DNA of 64,000 nucleotides from Malaciobacter marinus (GTDB lineage: Bacteria > Campylobacterota > Campylobacteria > Campylobacterales > Arcobacteraceae), in contig NZ_CP032101.1 in assembly GCF_003544855.1 (NCBI RefSeq), positions 1,178,001 to 1,242,000 of the forward strand, given 5' to 3'. The number at the start of each line of letters is the position of its first letter. The first letter of the stretch is position 1. A program made the translations under genes and the position numbers. Below are positions 46,466 to 55,157 of the stretch, piece after piece. The notes below the pieces were generated by a model. That model worked only from the letters and a program-made list of their open reading frames with translations, did not search any database and was not told where the DNA came from.

Positions 46466-47182
46466 ATGGAACAAAATAGTAAAACAAACTTTTTTATTTT
46501 GGGGGTATTTATATTTTTGGGTTTAAGTACTTTAGGATATTTTTTTAAAAATGCTGTTGTTGAGTATAAGCAGTATGATAGAACAGTAAAGGTAAAGGGC
46601 TTATCTCAAAAAGAGTATAAAGCAGATATTGTTATTTGGCCAATCTCTTATACACAAGTTAGTAACAATCTTGAAGAGTTATATAAAACAGTAGAACAGA
46701 ACAATAAAAAAATAGATGATTTTTTGAGTTCAAATGATATAGAAAAAAGTGAAATAAGTTTTTCTGCTCCTATAATTACAGATAAAGTTGCACAACAGTA
46801 TGGAAGTGAGAAGATAAACTATAGATATAATGCAAAACAAACAATAACTGTATATTCAAAAAATATTGATAAAGTAAGAGATGTAAAAAAATCTTTATCA
46901 AAACTTGGAAAACAAGGTATTGTTTTTTCAGGAGAAAATTATAACAATAAAACAGAGTATATTTTTACAAGATTAAATGAAGTAAAACCTAAAATGATAG
47001 AAGAAGCGACAAAAAAAGCAAGAGAAGTAGCACAAAAATTTGCAATAGATTCAAAAAGTAAATTAGGTAAGATAAAAAAAGCTTCACAAGGTCAATTTTC
47101 AATCTCACAAAGAGATAAAAACAACCCTCAAATAAAAAAAATAAGAGTTGTTTCAACAGTTGAGTATTATTTAACTGATTGA
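46466..47182 (+). CDS. SIMPL-domain (DUF541) protein
   Basis: A 238-residue envelope protein with one N-terminal transmembrane segment (residues about 9-27) and a SIMPL domain: VKVKGLSQKEYKADIVIWPISY and a later KAREVAQKFAIDSKSKLGKI segment. Function of the family is poorly defined (OmpA-like periplasmic, stress-linked). Its last 38 codons (47070-47182) are duplicated exactly 529 bp downstream, fused to a broken racemase gene. Confidence 0.88.
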   Translation: MEQNSKTNFFILGVFIFLGLSTLGYFFKNAVVEYKQYDRTVKVKGLSQKEYKADIVIWPISYTQVSNNLEELYKTVEQNNKKIDDFLSSNDIEKSEISFSAPIITDKVAQQYGSEKINYRYNAKQTITVYSKNIDKVRDVKKSLSKLGKQGIVFSGENYNNKTEYIFTRLNEVKPKMIEEATKKAREVAQKFAIDSKSKLGKIKKASQGQFSISQRDKNNPQIKKIRVVSTVEYYLTD

Positions 47183-47183
47183 T
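47070..47183 (+). repeat. 114-bp perfect direct repeat, copy 1 (3' end of SIMPL gene)
   Basis: Identical to 47599-47712. This copy lies in the SIMPL reading frame and includes its TGA. The copies part at 47069/47598 and 47184/47713. Confidence 0.95.
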
Positions 47184-47215
47184 AAAATAAAATTTATAAT
47201 AAGGAATAATTTATA

Positions 47216-47518
47216 ATGATTATAGCTATAGTAAAAGCAAAAATAAAAAAAGATAAACATGAAGAATTAAGAAAGATAGCTGATATTTTACAATATGAAT
47301 ATGCAGTAAATGAAAAAGGTTGTGAACAATATGAATCATTTATTGATGGTGATGTATTTTTAACTATTGAGAGATGGAGTTCACAAGAGCTACTTGATTT
47401 ACACCTTGAAGCAGAACATGTTAAAACATATGTTCCAAAATTAAGAGATTGTGTTGAAAATGAAACATTTGACGTTCAATTTATAAAAAGTGATGATGTG
47501 TCTTTTGTAAAGATTTAA
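47216..47518 (+). CDS. antibiotic biosynthesis monooxygenase (ABM) family protein
   Basis: A 100-residue ferredoxin-like dimeric-barrel protein. It has the usual EKGCEQYESFIDG and LTIERWSSQELLDLHLEAEHV pattern with His in the last helix of a quinol monooxygenase. It may oxidise quinols or act on reactive aromatics. The AAGGA after its stop precedes the broken racemase gene, suggesting an old two-gene operon. Confidence 0.85.
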   Translation: MIIAIVKAKIKKDKHEELRKIADILQYEYAVNEKGCEQYESFIDGDVFLTIERWSSQELLDLHLEAEHVKTYVPKLRDCVENETFDVQFIKSDDVSFVKI

Positions 47519-47527
47519 AGGAATAAA

Positions 47528-47711
47528 ATGAAAACTTATAGGATTACTTAGTGGATTGCATAGTGCAAAAGTAGTTCTTTATAGTGTAGATTTTCATGAG
47601 ATAAAAAAAGCTTCACAAGGTCAATTTTCAATCTCACAAAGAGATAAAAACAACCCTCAAATAAAAAAAATAAGAGTTGTTTCAACAGTTGAGTATTATT
47701 TAACTGATTGA
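47528..47711 (+). pseudogene. decayed aspartate/glutamate racemase gene fused to SIMPL tail
   Basis: ATG 47528 has an AAGGA RBS. It reads MKT, then an extra T at 47537 shifts frame. The corrected reading gives IGLLSG, then LHSAKVVLYSVDFHEI, matching the start and the GGLHSA-VLLHSVDFHEIE block of YgeA/RacX-type racemases. The 25 or so residues usually between them, with MSWEST, are missing. At HEI the frame passes into the duplicated SIMPL tail (47599-47712) and runs to its TGA. So it carries a frameshift, an internal deletion and a foreign 3' end, and is surely non-functional. Confidence 0.75.
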
Positions 47712-47712
47712 T
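47599..47712 (+). repeat. 114-bp perfect direct repeat, copy 2
   Basis: Exact copy of 47070-47183. The junction reads GAGATAAAAAA where the racemase reading would continue, so a short GAGATAAAA-like homology may have guided it. The copy also supplies the last codons of the convergent minus-strand gene. Confidence 0.95.
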
Positions 47713-48845
47713 TTATGAGGGTATATTTTCTCTCTATTTTGAAATGATAAAACTAATTTATTAAGAATTGTTCCAGAATCTATATTGATAGCTTTTTGAA
47801 TAGTTTGAGATTTATGCCAATTTTCTTTGCCTGTTAAGAATATTGGTAAATATACAATTAAAGCAGCGGAAATAGAACGCGTAGCACTTTCCCACAAGTA
47901 ACTAGGCGTGTGATCTACTGCATAGTAGTCTGTTGTATCATATTTAAACATTGGGTTTTTAAAAGTGGTGGGTTTTGCAAAGAAAAAGCCCATTTTTTCA
48001 TCACAACTAATATCTATAATTAGACTATTTGGCTTTAAAGATTGACTCTCTTTTTCAATTAGAAAATTAGTGGGATTTGTAGTGTCTTGAAAAATTCCAT
48101 TAACTATAATATCAGCTTGACTAATTAGTTCTTCAAGTGGTGTTACAAGGCCATCATGTTCTACAACTTCCATTCGAGAATCATCTGTATTTCCTTCTTG
48201 TATTCTTACATAATGACAATCTAAAATCTCTTCTCTGACTTCATTGTCAGGTCGTTGAACGCAAATAGTAATATCTCTAAAACCATGTGCTTTTAAAGCA
48301 TATATTGCCCCACGACTAACTGCACCAAATCCAAAGATTATAGTTTTTCTTTGATTCCCATAATGTCCATCTATTCCTTTTAGTTGTAAAGCATGTAAAA
48401 CAGCACAATATCCTGCCATTTCATTATTTTTATAAAAGGTGTGTCTTCCTATTTGACCTGTGGGCGACCAAATAAACATATCTTCAAAGGCTATAAGTGT
48501 TAGTTTTCTTTCTATTGCAATTTGTGTTATATCTTCTTGTTGTACACAATGTACATATCCCCAAAGTGTTCCACCAATTTTTAGCTCTTTTAAATCTTCA
48601 AGAATAGGTTTATTTATTATTACTGTTCCTATTTTTGATAATAAATTATGTCTTGTATCAACACCACCACTTAAAGCTATAATTTTTTCATCTGAAAAAC
48701 CAAAAGGTTCACCATAGCCTTTTTCAAATATTAATTGTTCTCTTAAATTTTTTGGAATACGAATTAAGTGTTCAGGGTGAATTGGAAGTCTTTTTTCATC
48801 TACTTTTTTAGAAGTTCCAATGACTCCTATTTTCAATTTATTCAT
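47700..48845 (-). CDS. alanine dehydrogenase/PNT-family enzyme, likely N5-(carboxyethyl)ornithine synthase
   Basis: A 381-residue enzyme of the alanine dehydrogenase / transhydrogenase fold. The substrate-binding N-terminus has EKRLPIHPEHL and IFEKGYGEPFG. The NAD(P)-binding loop is IIFGFGAVSRGAIYALKAHG near 165-185. HTPSYLWESATRSISAAL near the C-terminus fits carboxyethylornithine synthase better than alanine dehydrogenase. The product would be made by reductive condensation of pyruvate with ornithine or lysine. The last codons and the stop lie inside the 114-bp duplication, so the native C-terminus was probably replaced. It has an AAAGGAAATG RBS region. Confidence 0.7.
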   Translation of the reverse strand: MNKLKIGVIGTSKKVDEKRLPIHPEHLIRIPKNLREQLIFEKGYGEPFGFSDEKIIALSGGVDTRHNLLSKIGTVIINKPILEDLKELKIGGTLWGYVHCVQQEDITQIAIERKLTLIAFEDMFIWSPTGQIGRHTFYKNNEMAGYCAVLHALQLKGIDGHYGNQRKTIIFGFGAVSRGAIYALKAHGFRDITICVQRPDNEVREEILDCHYVRIQEGNTDDSRMEVVEHDGLVTPLEELISQADIIVNGIFQDTTNPTNFLIEKESQSLKPNSLIIDISCDEKMGFFFAKPTTFKNPMFKYDTTDYYAVDHTPSYLWESATRSISAALIVYLPIFLTGKENWHKSQTIQKAINIDSGTILNKLVLSFQNREKIYPHKSIS

Positions 48846-48974
48846 CTTGTCATTTCCTTTGTTGAATAAGTAAGTATGACCTTATGGACGAAGATGTAAG
48901 TTCCGTAGATATGTCTGCTATCATTTTAGTTTATCTAAATAAAATTTTTAAAGCAAATGAACTATAACAATAAT

Positions 48975-49313
48975 TTAATTATTTAAAAGCCTTTGGTTTC
49001 CAAATAAAATTATACTAATTCCTACAAAGATGATAAGTGAACCAATAATATCATATTTTGAAAAGCTTTGTTTCTCTACAAAAAAAAGCCAAGCCAAAGA
49101 AGATATAATATAAACACCACCATAAACAGCATAAGCTCGTCCAGCAAACTCTAAGTCTACTTTCGTAAGTAAAAATGCAAATAGTATAAGTGAAATAGTT
49201 CCAACAAAAAGCCAAAAAGATGATTTTTGAAGTTTAAATACCATCCAAAAACTATAACAACCAAGTATCTCAAAAAATGCTGCTAAAAAATATATACTAA
49301 ACTCTTTTATCAA
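48975..49313 (-). CDS. YnfA/UPF0060 membrane protein
   Basis: A 112-residue, four-helix small multidrug-type membrane protein. The family block AGRAYAVYGGVYIISSLAWLF is clear at about 57-77. UPF0060 proteins are of the DMT superfamily, and their role in efflux is only suggested. Downstream of the SLC13 gene on the minus strand, 90 bp away. Confidence 0.9.
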   Translation of the reverse strand: MIKEFSIYFLAAFFEILGCYSFWMVFKLQKSSFWLFVGTISLILFAFLLTKVDLEFAGRAYAVYGGVYIISSLAWLFFVEKQSFSKYDIIGSLIIFVGISIILFGNQRLLNN

Positions 49314-49402
49314 AAGAACTCCAAGTGTTAATTTTAGTATTGAAAATCATTACTAAATTGAACTTTATTGAAAATATATTTAAAAGCTTCTAAATATAAA
49401 AT

Positions 49403-50749
49403 TTATTTTATAAAATTTATCCATAAATATTCTAAAGGATATAAAAAAACTATGCAAATAATAGCTAACACAAGTACAATTTTCAACATATGTTTTTGTT
49501 TCATACCTGACAAGGCAAGTCCTACTGCTAAAGGTGGTGCTTGAAAAGGAAAATATACATTAGAAAATGCAGCAACTTGCATCATGAAAATTTCATTTAA
49601 TGAAAAGCTACTTATATTACTTAACTGTTCTGCCATAGGTGTAAAAATAGCTGGGATTGTTGGTTGAGTAATAATGATTCCACTTAAAGACATCAATGTA
49701 GTGACTTTTATATAATCAAACAATTTATATTCTGATGGCGAATATAAATTTATAACACTTAGCAAACTCTCTTTGATAAACTCATTGTTTGCAATAATAC
49801 TTCCAAGACTTATAATGGCAGCTACAAAAATCAAAGAAGAAAAGTTTATACTATTTATATCTTTATTTTTTATGATATTTATACTTGGATATGCTAAAAA
49901 TAAAACTCCAATCATAGCTATTACACTTGGTGAGATTTTATGAATAAAGTCTGTTAACCAAAAGCTTAACATGATAAGTAGAGTTATCATAACTATCTTT
50001 TCGTTTTTACTAAAAGAACTATTCTCTTTTTTAATTTTGTTTTGTTTTATTTCATCTTTAAAAAATAGGTATATTAAAGCAACGATTATAATGTTTTTTA
50101 AAAAACCTAAAACAAAGAAGTTTGATAATAAATAATGAGAAAATAAAAGCTCAAAATCATAAATCTCTTTTGTAAGACCACTTAATATCATATTTGGAAC
50201 ATTTGCAGGCAAAATTGTAAATGCTGGAATAGAACTACAAAGTATAAAAGTAAGTAGTATTCCAATATAACCTTTGTCTTTTTCTTCAAAACCTAAGGCA
50301 TTTGCTATTGTTATAGCTAAGGGTACTAATAAAACAACTCTAACAACGCTAGAGGGCATTAAAAAACTAAATGCTATACAGAAAATAGAAATATAGATTA
50401 AAAGTTTTAAATAGCTAATATTCTTAATTATAGAAAAAAAGTTAGAAAATCTATTGTTTAAGTTTACATTCTTTATAGCAGTTGCTATTAGCATACCAGA
50501 AAAAACTAACCAAAAAGCAGAAGATGAAAAACCAGAAAAGATCATTTCTTTAGGGCTTAATGTAAAAACTAAACAAGTAAATAAAAATATCAGTGATGAA
50601 AAATATAAAGGTATAATATTTGTTGCCCAATAAGCAATAGTAGAAAATATCAAGGTGATTAGTATCAGATCTTTTGTTTCATTAATAAAATTATTTAAAA
50701 TAAAATATAAAAATAATGGAATAGATATAAAAGCAATATTTTTTATCAT
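49403..50749 (-). CDS. SLC13-family permease (second copy)
   Basis: A 448-residue transporter with many hydrophobic segments. The SLC13 features are weaker than in the 35.8-kb copy: PSSVVRVVLLVPLAITIANALGF, a LPANVPNMILSG loop, and QPTIPAIFTPMAEQL. The Na+ ligand SNT motifs are altered, so substrate may differ (a carboxylate or sulfate-like anion). It follows an AraC regulator gene on the same strand by 67 bp, which may control it. Confidence 0.75.
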   Translation of the reverse strand: MIKNIAFISIPLFLYFILNNFINETKDLILITLIFSTIAYWATNIIPLYFSSLIFLFTCLVFTLSPKEMIFSGFSSSAFWLVFSGMLIATAIKNVNLNNRFSNFFSIIKNISYLKLLIYISIFCIAFSFLMPSSVVRVVLLVPLAITIANALGFEEKDKGYIGILLTFILCSSIPAFTILPANVPNMILSGLTKEIYDFELLFSHYLLSNFFVLGFLKNIIIVALIYLFFKDEIKQNKIKKENSSFSKNEKIVMITLLIMLSFWLTDFIHKISPSVIAMIGVLFLAYPSINIIKNKDINSINFSSLIFVAAIISLGSIIANNEFIKESLLSVINLYSPSEYKLFDYIKVTTLMSLSGIIITQPTIPAIFTPMAEQLSNISSFSLNEIFMMQVAAFSNVYFPFQAPPLAVGLALSGMKQKHMLKIVLVLAIICIVFLYPLEYLWINFIK

Positions 50750-50816
50750 AAAACTTTTCCTTTTTTATAAAATTTTAGCAAGTAAAAAAGTTATTGTATT
50801 GTATTATCTTGAACAA

Positions 50817-51626
50817 TCATGGAATATTCTTGAAGTTTTTAGGAGTAATTCCATGATATTTTTTAAACTCTTTTGTAAAGTGTGATTGATCATAAAAGCC
50901 ACAATCTTGTGCAACAGAAGCCAAGGAATCATATTTTTTCAAAAGTTTTGTTGCTTTTGAGACTCTTAAAAAGTTTATAAAACTTTGAGGTGTAAGACCT
51001 ATTGTTTTTGAAAAAATTCTATGAAAATAGTAAGGATTCATTTTCATAATTTCAGCCATTTTATAAAAGTTTAGCTCTTTTAATTCATAGCTTTCTTCTT
51101 TTAGATATTTAAATAGTAGTTCAAACTTTTCGTTTTCTATTGTTTTAATCTTTTCTTTATATGTCATATATTTTTCACAAAACAAAGTTATAAAATTAAT
51201 AATCTCTTCATCAATAAGTTTTTCAGATAATAAAGTTGTACGTATCAATTCTTCTAAGTGGCTAAATAATTTATCATCTTTTATAAAATACTCTTTAAAA
51301 GTATAATTACTTTTTGAGCAGATACTACTAGCAATATTTTCAAAAAAATCTTTTGGAATAAAACAAGTTAAAAAATTCCATTTACCATCTATATCATATG
51401 ATATACAAGAATGTACAGTATTAGGAGGTATAATAAAAATCATTTTTTCATTTACTTCATTTTTTTCATTTTCTAATGTAAATACTCCTTTCCCATGTAA
51501 ACAAATTCCAATCATATAAGTGTCTTCATGTATATGTTTTGCAAATGAATGTTTTTTGATTATATTTTTAAAGATAAGTTTGTGTTCTTTGAAAGATATC
51601 TCTTTCATAGTAGAGTTCTTTTTCAT
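50817..51626 (-). CDS. AraC family transcriptional regulator
   Basis: A 269-residue regulator. A cupin-like sensor domain (KHIHEDTYMIGICLHGKGVF, about 25-45) is followed by the double helix-turn-helix (MAEIMKMNPYYFHRIFSKTIGLTPQSFI and SVAQDCGFYDQSHFTKEFKKYHGITPKNF, about 190-262). It activates or represses in response to a small ligand. It lies between the MocR gene and the SLC13 gene, all on the minus strand. The RBS is AAAGAG-like. Confidence 0.92.
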   Translation of the reverse strand: MKKNSTMKEISFKEHKLIFKNIIKKHSFAKHIHEDTYMIGICLHGKGVFTLENEKNEVNEKMIFIIPPNTVHSCISYDIDGKWNFLTCFIPKDFFENIASSICSKSNYTFKEYFIKDDKLFSHLEELIRTTLLSEKLIDEEIINFITLFCEKYMTYKEKIKTIENEKFELLFKYLKEESYELKELNFYKMAEIMKMNPYYFHRIFSKTIGLTPQSFINFLRVSKATKLLKKYDSLASVAQDCGFYDQSHFTKEFKKYHGITPKNFKNIP

Positions 51627-51659
51627 TTTTTCTCTTTATTGATTTTGTTATTTTATTAA

Positions 51660-53039
51660 CTAATTAGTATTTTTAATAGATTGAAACCATACTGTTGCAA
51701 ATGATTTTACAGCAATAGAAATCTCATCTTCTTTAAAACCTCCAAAACCTAGATAAATTGTATTATCATTTAAGTTTGAATCATAAGTAGTAGAGTAAAC
51801 CTTTATTGATTTTTCTTCTAATAAAAGATGTAATTTCTCCCAATTTATATTTATCTTTGATTTAATAAGTATAGTTAAGCCACTTCCTTCTCTTATAATC
51901 TCTACACTATCTTCTAAATACTCTTTTATAGCTTTTTTCATTAGGTCATGTTTCTTCTTATTTAGAGTTCTCATTTTTCTTATATGCTTATCCCAATATC
52001 CTTCTTTTATAAATAACTCTAAACTCTTTTGTATATCAATTGGTACTCCTGAAAAAGAGAAATAAAATATCTTCTTATACATAGATATAAGCTTTTTAGG
52101 TAAAACTATATAACTTACTCTAATAGCAGGGGATAAAGCTTTTGAAAAGGTTCCAGAGTAAATAACTCTTTGATTGTCATTTATTCCTTGTAAAGAAGGA
52201 ATTGGTCTATTGTTATAACTAAGTTCACTATCATAATCATCTTCTATAATATAAGCATCATTGTCACAAGCCCAGTTTATAAGGTCTATTCTTTTTGAAA
52301 TAGGAATAGTTTTTCCTGTTGGATATTGATGAGAAGGGGTTACATAAATGAGCTTACTTTTAGTTTGTTTTAATGCTTTTAAATCTATACCATTTCTTAA
52401 AATAGGAATATTTGTAATTTTATAGTTTTGGAGAGAAAAAACTTCTTGTACAACCTTATATCCTGGATACTCAATAGCAATTGAAGAACAAAACTCTTTT
52501 AAGATGTTTGAGATAATAAACATAGAGTCAGAAAAACCACTACATATAACAATTTGTTCTTCATCACAAATTACAGCTCTTGATTTTGAAAGATAAGAAG
52601 AAAGCTCTTTTCTAAGACTTAAGTCTCCTTGTTTATTTGGATAAGAACCAAAGTTTATTGAAGAAATAGCCTTACTATGAAGTTTAGACCAAAGCTTTTT
52701 AGGAAAAACATCTTCACTATGCTTTGCCTGATAAAAATCATATTTATACATTTTTTCTATTTGTTGATTACTATTTTTTATAGGAAAAGTTGTGAAATTT
52801 TGTATAACATCTTTACTTACATAATAACCACTTTGAGGATGACTTTCAATATAACCTTCTGCATATAACTGACTATATGCGGACTCTACTGTTGTTTTAC
52901 TGATTTTATAATCACTTGACATCTTTCTTATAGATGGAAGTTTAGTATTGGCTTTTAGGATATTATTTATTATATCTTCTTTTATTTGTGTATATAGCTG
53001 TATATATAAAGGCAAAGCAGATTTTTTTAATTTATACAT
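51660..53039 (-). CDS. MocR/PdxR-type GntR regulator with aminotransferase domain
   Basis: A 459-residue MocR protein. The GntR winged helix (LPLYIQLYTQIKEDI, then LPSIRKMSSDYKISKTTVESAYSQL, about 8-60) is joined to a fold-type I aminotransferase domain. That domain carries the PLP lysine in SGTFSKALSPAIRVSY and the SNEQ-like loops ICSGFSDSM and ITPSHQYPTG. MocR proteins often sense PLP or amino acids. ATG 53039 has AAGG before it; the longer form upstream lacks an RBS. It is divergent from the MOSC gene, with a 12-bp inverted repeat between. Confidence 0.92.
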   Translation of the reverse strand: MYKLKKSALPLYIQLYTQIKEDIINNILKANTKLPSIRKMSSDYKISKTTVESAYSQLYAEGYIESHPQSGYYVSKDVIQNFTTFPIKNSNQQIEKMYKYDFYQAKHSEDVFPKKLWSKLHSKAISSINFGSYPNKQGDLSLRKELSSYLSKSRAVICDEEQIVICSGFSDSMFIISNILKEFCSSIAIEYPGYKVVQEVFSLQNYKITNIPILRNGIDLKALKQTKSKLIYVTPSHQYPTGKTIPISKRIDLINWACDNDAYIIEDDYDSELSYNNRPIPSLQGINDNQRVIYSGTFSKALSPAIRVSYIVLPKKLISMYKKIFYFSFSGVPIDIQKSLELFIKEGYWDKHIRKMRTLNKKKHDLMKKAIKEYLEDSVEIIREGSGLTILIKSKININWEKLHLLLEEKSIKVYSTTYDSNLNDNTIYLGFGGFKEDEISIAVKSFATVWFQSIKNTN

Positions 53040-53072
53040 AACTGACCTTGTCAAAAAATATAATTTTGTATC

Positions 53073-53112
53073 TTTTAAAAAGTACAATTTATTGATATTA
53101 TACTTTTTAAAA
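53073..53112. promoter_or_regulatory. MocR operator candidate
   Basis: TTTTAAAAAGTA (53073-53084) and its exact reverse complement (53101-53112) are separated by 16 bases in the region divergent for MocR and MOSC genes. Confidence 0.55.
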
Positions 53113-53131
53113 CTTATTAAAGGATTATAAG

Positions 53132-53830
53132 ATGCAAAATAAGGCACAAATACTTTTTATAAAAGTAGGAAAAGTAACTACAACAAAACTTGAAAACCAA
53201 AAAAGAAAAGAGTTGATCTCAGGAATTAAAAAATATCCAGTACAAAAAGCATACTTAAAAAGAACAGGTTTTTTAGAAGATGAACAAGCTGATTTAAATC
53301 ATCATGGAGGAGAGAATAAAGCTTTATTTTTATTTGCAAGCTCAAGCTATGAAAAAATAAATAAACAATGCAATACAAACTATAAAATAGATGAGGTGTC
53401 ACATTTTGGTGAAAATGTAGTTTTATCAAATATAAATGAAGATGATATTTGTATTGGAGATGTTTATAAAATAGGAGAGACAATAATACAAATAACTCAA
53501 CCAAGACAACCATGCTGGAAGTTAAGTGCTAATACAAATAAAAAAGAGATGACAAAGTTTATTTTTGAAAGTGGTTTAACAGGCTGGTATGCAAAGGTTA
53601 TAAAAGAGGGCGTAATTAGAAAGAATGATATGTTTGAACTTATACAAAGAGTAGAAGAGAAATTAAATATTAGTATTTTAAATAAGCTTATTGTAAATCC
53701 AAGTATAGATATAGGTTTAGCAAAGAAAGCTATTGAGTCAAAATATTTAGGCAAAGCTTTTCAAAACTCATTAAATAAAAGAGTTCAAGCTAAAGAAAAA
53801 GATACTCAGTTTGAAGCTTATCATACTTAA
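53132..53830 (+). CDS. MOSC domain protein (YiiM-like)
   Basis: A 232-residue MOSC protein. It has DLNHHGGENKALFLFASSSYE (about 55-75), HFGENVVLSNINEDDICIGDVYKIG, and the conserved cysteine in QPRQPCWKLS (about residue 129), the likely Mo ligand. YiiM-type proteins are implicated in reductions of N-hydroxylated compounds and 6-N-hydroxyaminopurine. It is divergent from the MocR gene and followed by a PNPOx-like gene. Confidence 0.92.
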   Translation: MQNKAQILFIKVGKVTTTKLENQKRKELISGIKKYPVQKAYLKRTGFLEDEQADLNHHGGENKALFLFASSSYEKINKQCNTNYKIDEVSHFGENVVLSNINEDDICIGDVYKIGETIIQITQPRQPCWKLSANTNKKEMTKFIFESGLTGWYAKVIKEGVIRKNDMFELIQRVEEKLNISILNKLIVNPSIDIGLAKKAIESKYLGKAFQNSLNKRVQAKEKDTQFEAYHT

Positions 53831-53891
53831 TGAATACACAGATTTTAATCATCAAATTAGATTTAATAAAAATAAAATAAAAGGAAAAAAT

Positions 53892-54365
53892 ATGAGGCAT
53901 AGAACAAAAACCCATTTATTAACACAAGAACAAATAGATAATTTATTATATCGTGTAGAAATAGGACGATTAGGAACATATAGCCAAGATGGTTATCCTT
54001 ATGTTTTACCTATGCACTTTGTACATTTTGATAATAAAATATATATGCATGGTCTACCAAAAGGTAAGAAAATAGATAATATAAAGTTTAATTCTAATGT
54101 TTGTTTTGAAATAGATGAAATGCTTTCTTTATTATATAAAGGAGTTGAAGACCCTTGTGATGTTAATACAGAGTTTAATAGTATTATTCTTAGAGGAAGT
54201 GCAAGTCTTGTTAGTAACTTAAATGAAAAATATAGAGCTTTATCAAAAATTGTTGAAAAGTTTACTCCACACTTAAAAGATAAAGAATTACCTGAAAAAA
54301 TGGTAAAAGGAACTGCCGTAATTAAAATAGATATTCTTGATTATGTGGGTAGATATTATAAATAA
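53892..54365 (+). CDS. pyridoxamine 5'-phosphate oxidase-like flavoprotein
   Basis: A 157-residue split-barrel protein. It has HLLTQEQIDNLLYRVEIGRLGTYSQDGYPYVLPMHFVH (about 5-45) and NVCFEIDEM, patterns of the NimA/PNPOx-like flavin reductases that bind FMN at barrel edges. Several of these resist nitroimidazoles or reduce F420. ATG 53892 has an AAGGAAAAAA RBS; the earlier in-frame start lacks one. The MocR-MOSC-PNPOx set suggests a shared B6, flavin or nitro-compound theme. Confidence 0.75.
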   Translation: MRHRTKTHLLTQEQIDNLLYRVEIGRLGTYSQDGYPYVLPMHFVHFDNKIYMHGLPKGKKIDNIKFNSNVCFEIDEMLSLLYKGVEDPCDVNTEFNSIILRGSASLVSNLNEKYRALSKIVEKFTPHLKDKELPEKMVKGTAVIKIDILDYVGRYYK

Positions 54366-54389
54366 GATATGAGGTATTAAAAAATAATA

Positions 54390-54974
54390 ATGAATAAGAA
54401 AAACTATTTAAAAGAGAGTAAAATAATAGATTTTAAAAATGAAAATATTAAAAAGTTAGCAAAAGAGCTATTTTTAAATAGTTCTAGTAAAGAACAAATA
54501 GTTAAAAATTGTTTTGAGTATGTAAGGGATGAAATTAAACATAGTGGTGATTATAAAATTGATAAAGTTACTTGTAAAGCAAGTGAAGTTTTAGAATCAA
54601 AAACTGGTTGGTGTTTTGCAAAGTCTCATTTGCTTGCGGCACTTTTAAGAGCAAATAATATTCCTACTGCTTTTTGTTATCAAAGACTTTCATGTAAAGA
54701 GTATAAAGAAAATCTATTTTCCTTGCATGGATTTAATGCTGTTTATTTAGAAGAGTATGGTTGGTTAAAAATAGATGCAAGAGGAAATAAAAAAGAAGTT
54801 GATGCTCAGTTTATTCCTCCAAAAGAGAAGCTAGCTTTTGAATTAGATGAAAGTGAGTTTGATTTAGGAGTTTACTATTCAAATCCTTTAGATATAGTTA
54901 TCAAAGCATTAAAAATTAATAGTAGTTATAAACAAATGATTAACAATATGCCAGATATAAAAAGTACTATTTGA
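54390..54974 (+). CDS. transglutaminase-like cysteine peptidase-fold protein
   Basis: A 194-residue transglutaminase core. The Cys of GWCFAKSHLLAALLRANNIP (about residue 73), His of LHGFNAV (about 110) and Asp of LKIDARGNK (about 125) form the triad. It may hydrolyse or cross-link peptides. It lies 24 bp after the flavoprotein gene. Confidence 0.85.
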   Translation: MNKKNYLKESKIIDFKNENIKKLAKELFLNSSSKEQIVKNCFEYVRDEIKHSGDYKIDKVTCKASEVLESKTGWCFAKSHLLAALLRANNIPTAFCYQRLSCKEYKENLFSLHGFNAVYLEEYGWLKIDARGNKKEVDAQFIPPKEKLAFELDESEFDLGVYYSNPLDIVIKALKINSSYKQMINNMPDIKSTI

Positions 54975-55157
54975 AAATATAGCATTTTTATATTTAAACA
55001 TATGAAGAAAGGACTAAATAGCTTAAAATCCAATGATATTAGCCTTATAATTGATAGATTCTAAGGTAAAATTACAAACTAAAGCTTTATAATATGGAAC
55101 AGTATGAAAAGCTTTAGTAATTAAAGTATATATAAATAATAAAATTATAGGAAATAT

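Noticed and set aside
49403-50749. recent duplicate of the SLC13 gene at 35.8 kb
   Set aside because: The two proteins share a fold pattern but differ in nearly all motif residues, so they are distant paralogues, not a duplication.
54975-55157. 20-codon frame MKKGLNSLKSND at about 55001-55063
   Set aside because: It has no clear RBS, no conserved pattern and chance frames of this length are frequent in AT-rich DNA.
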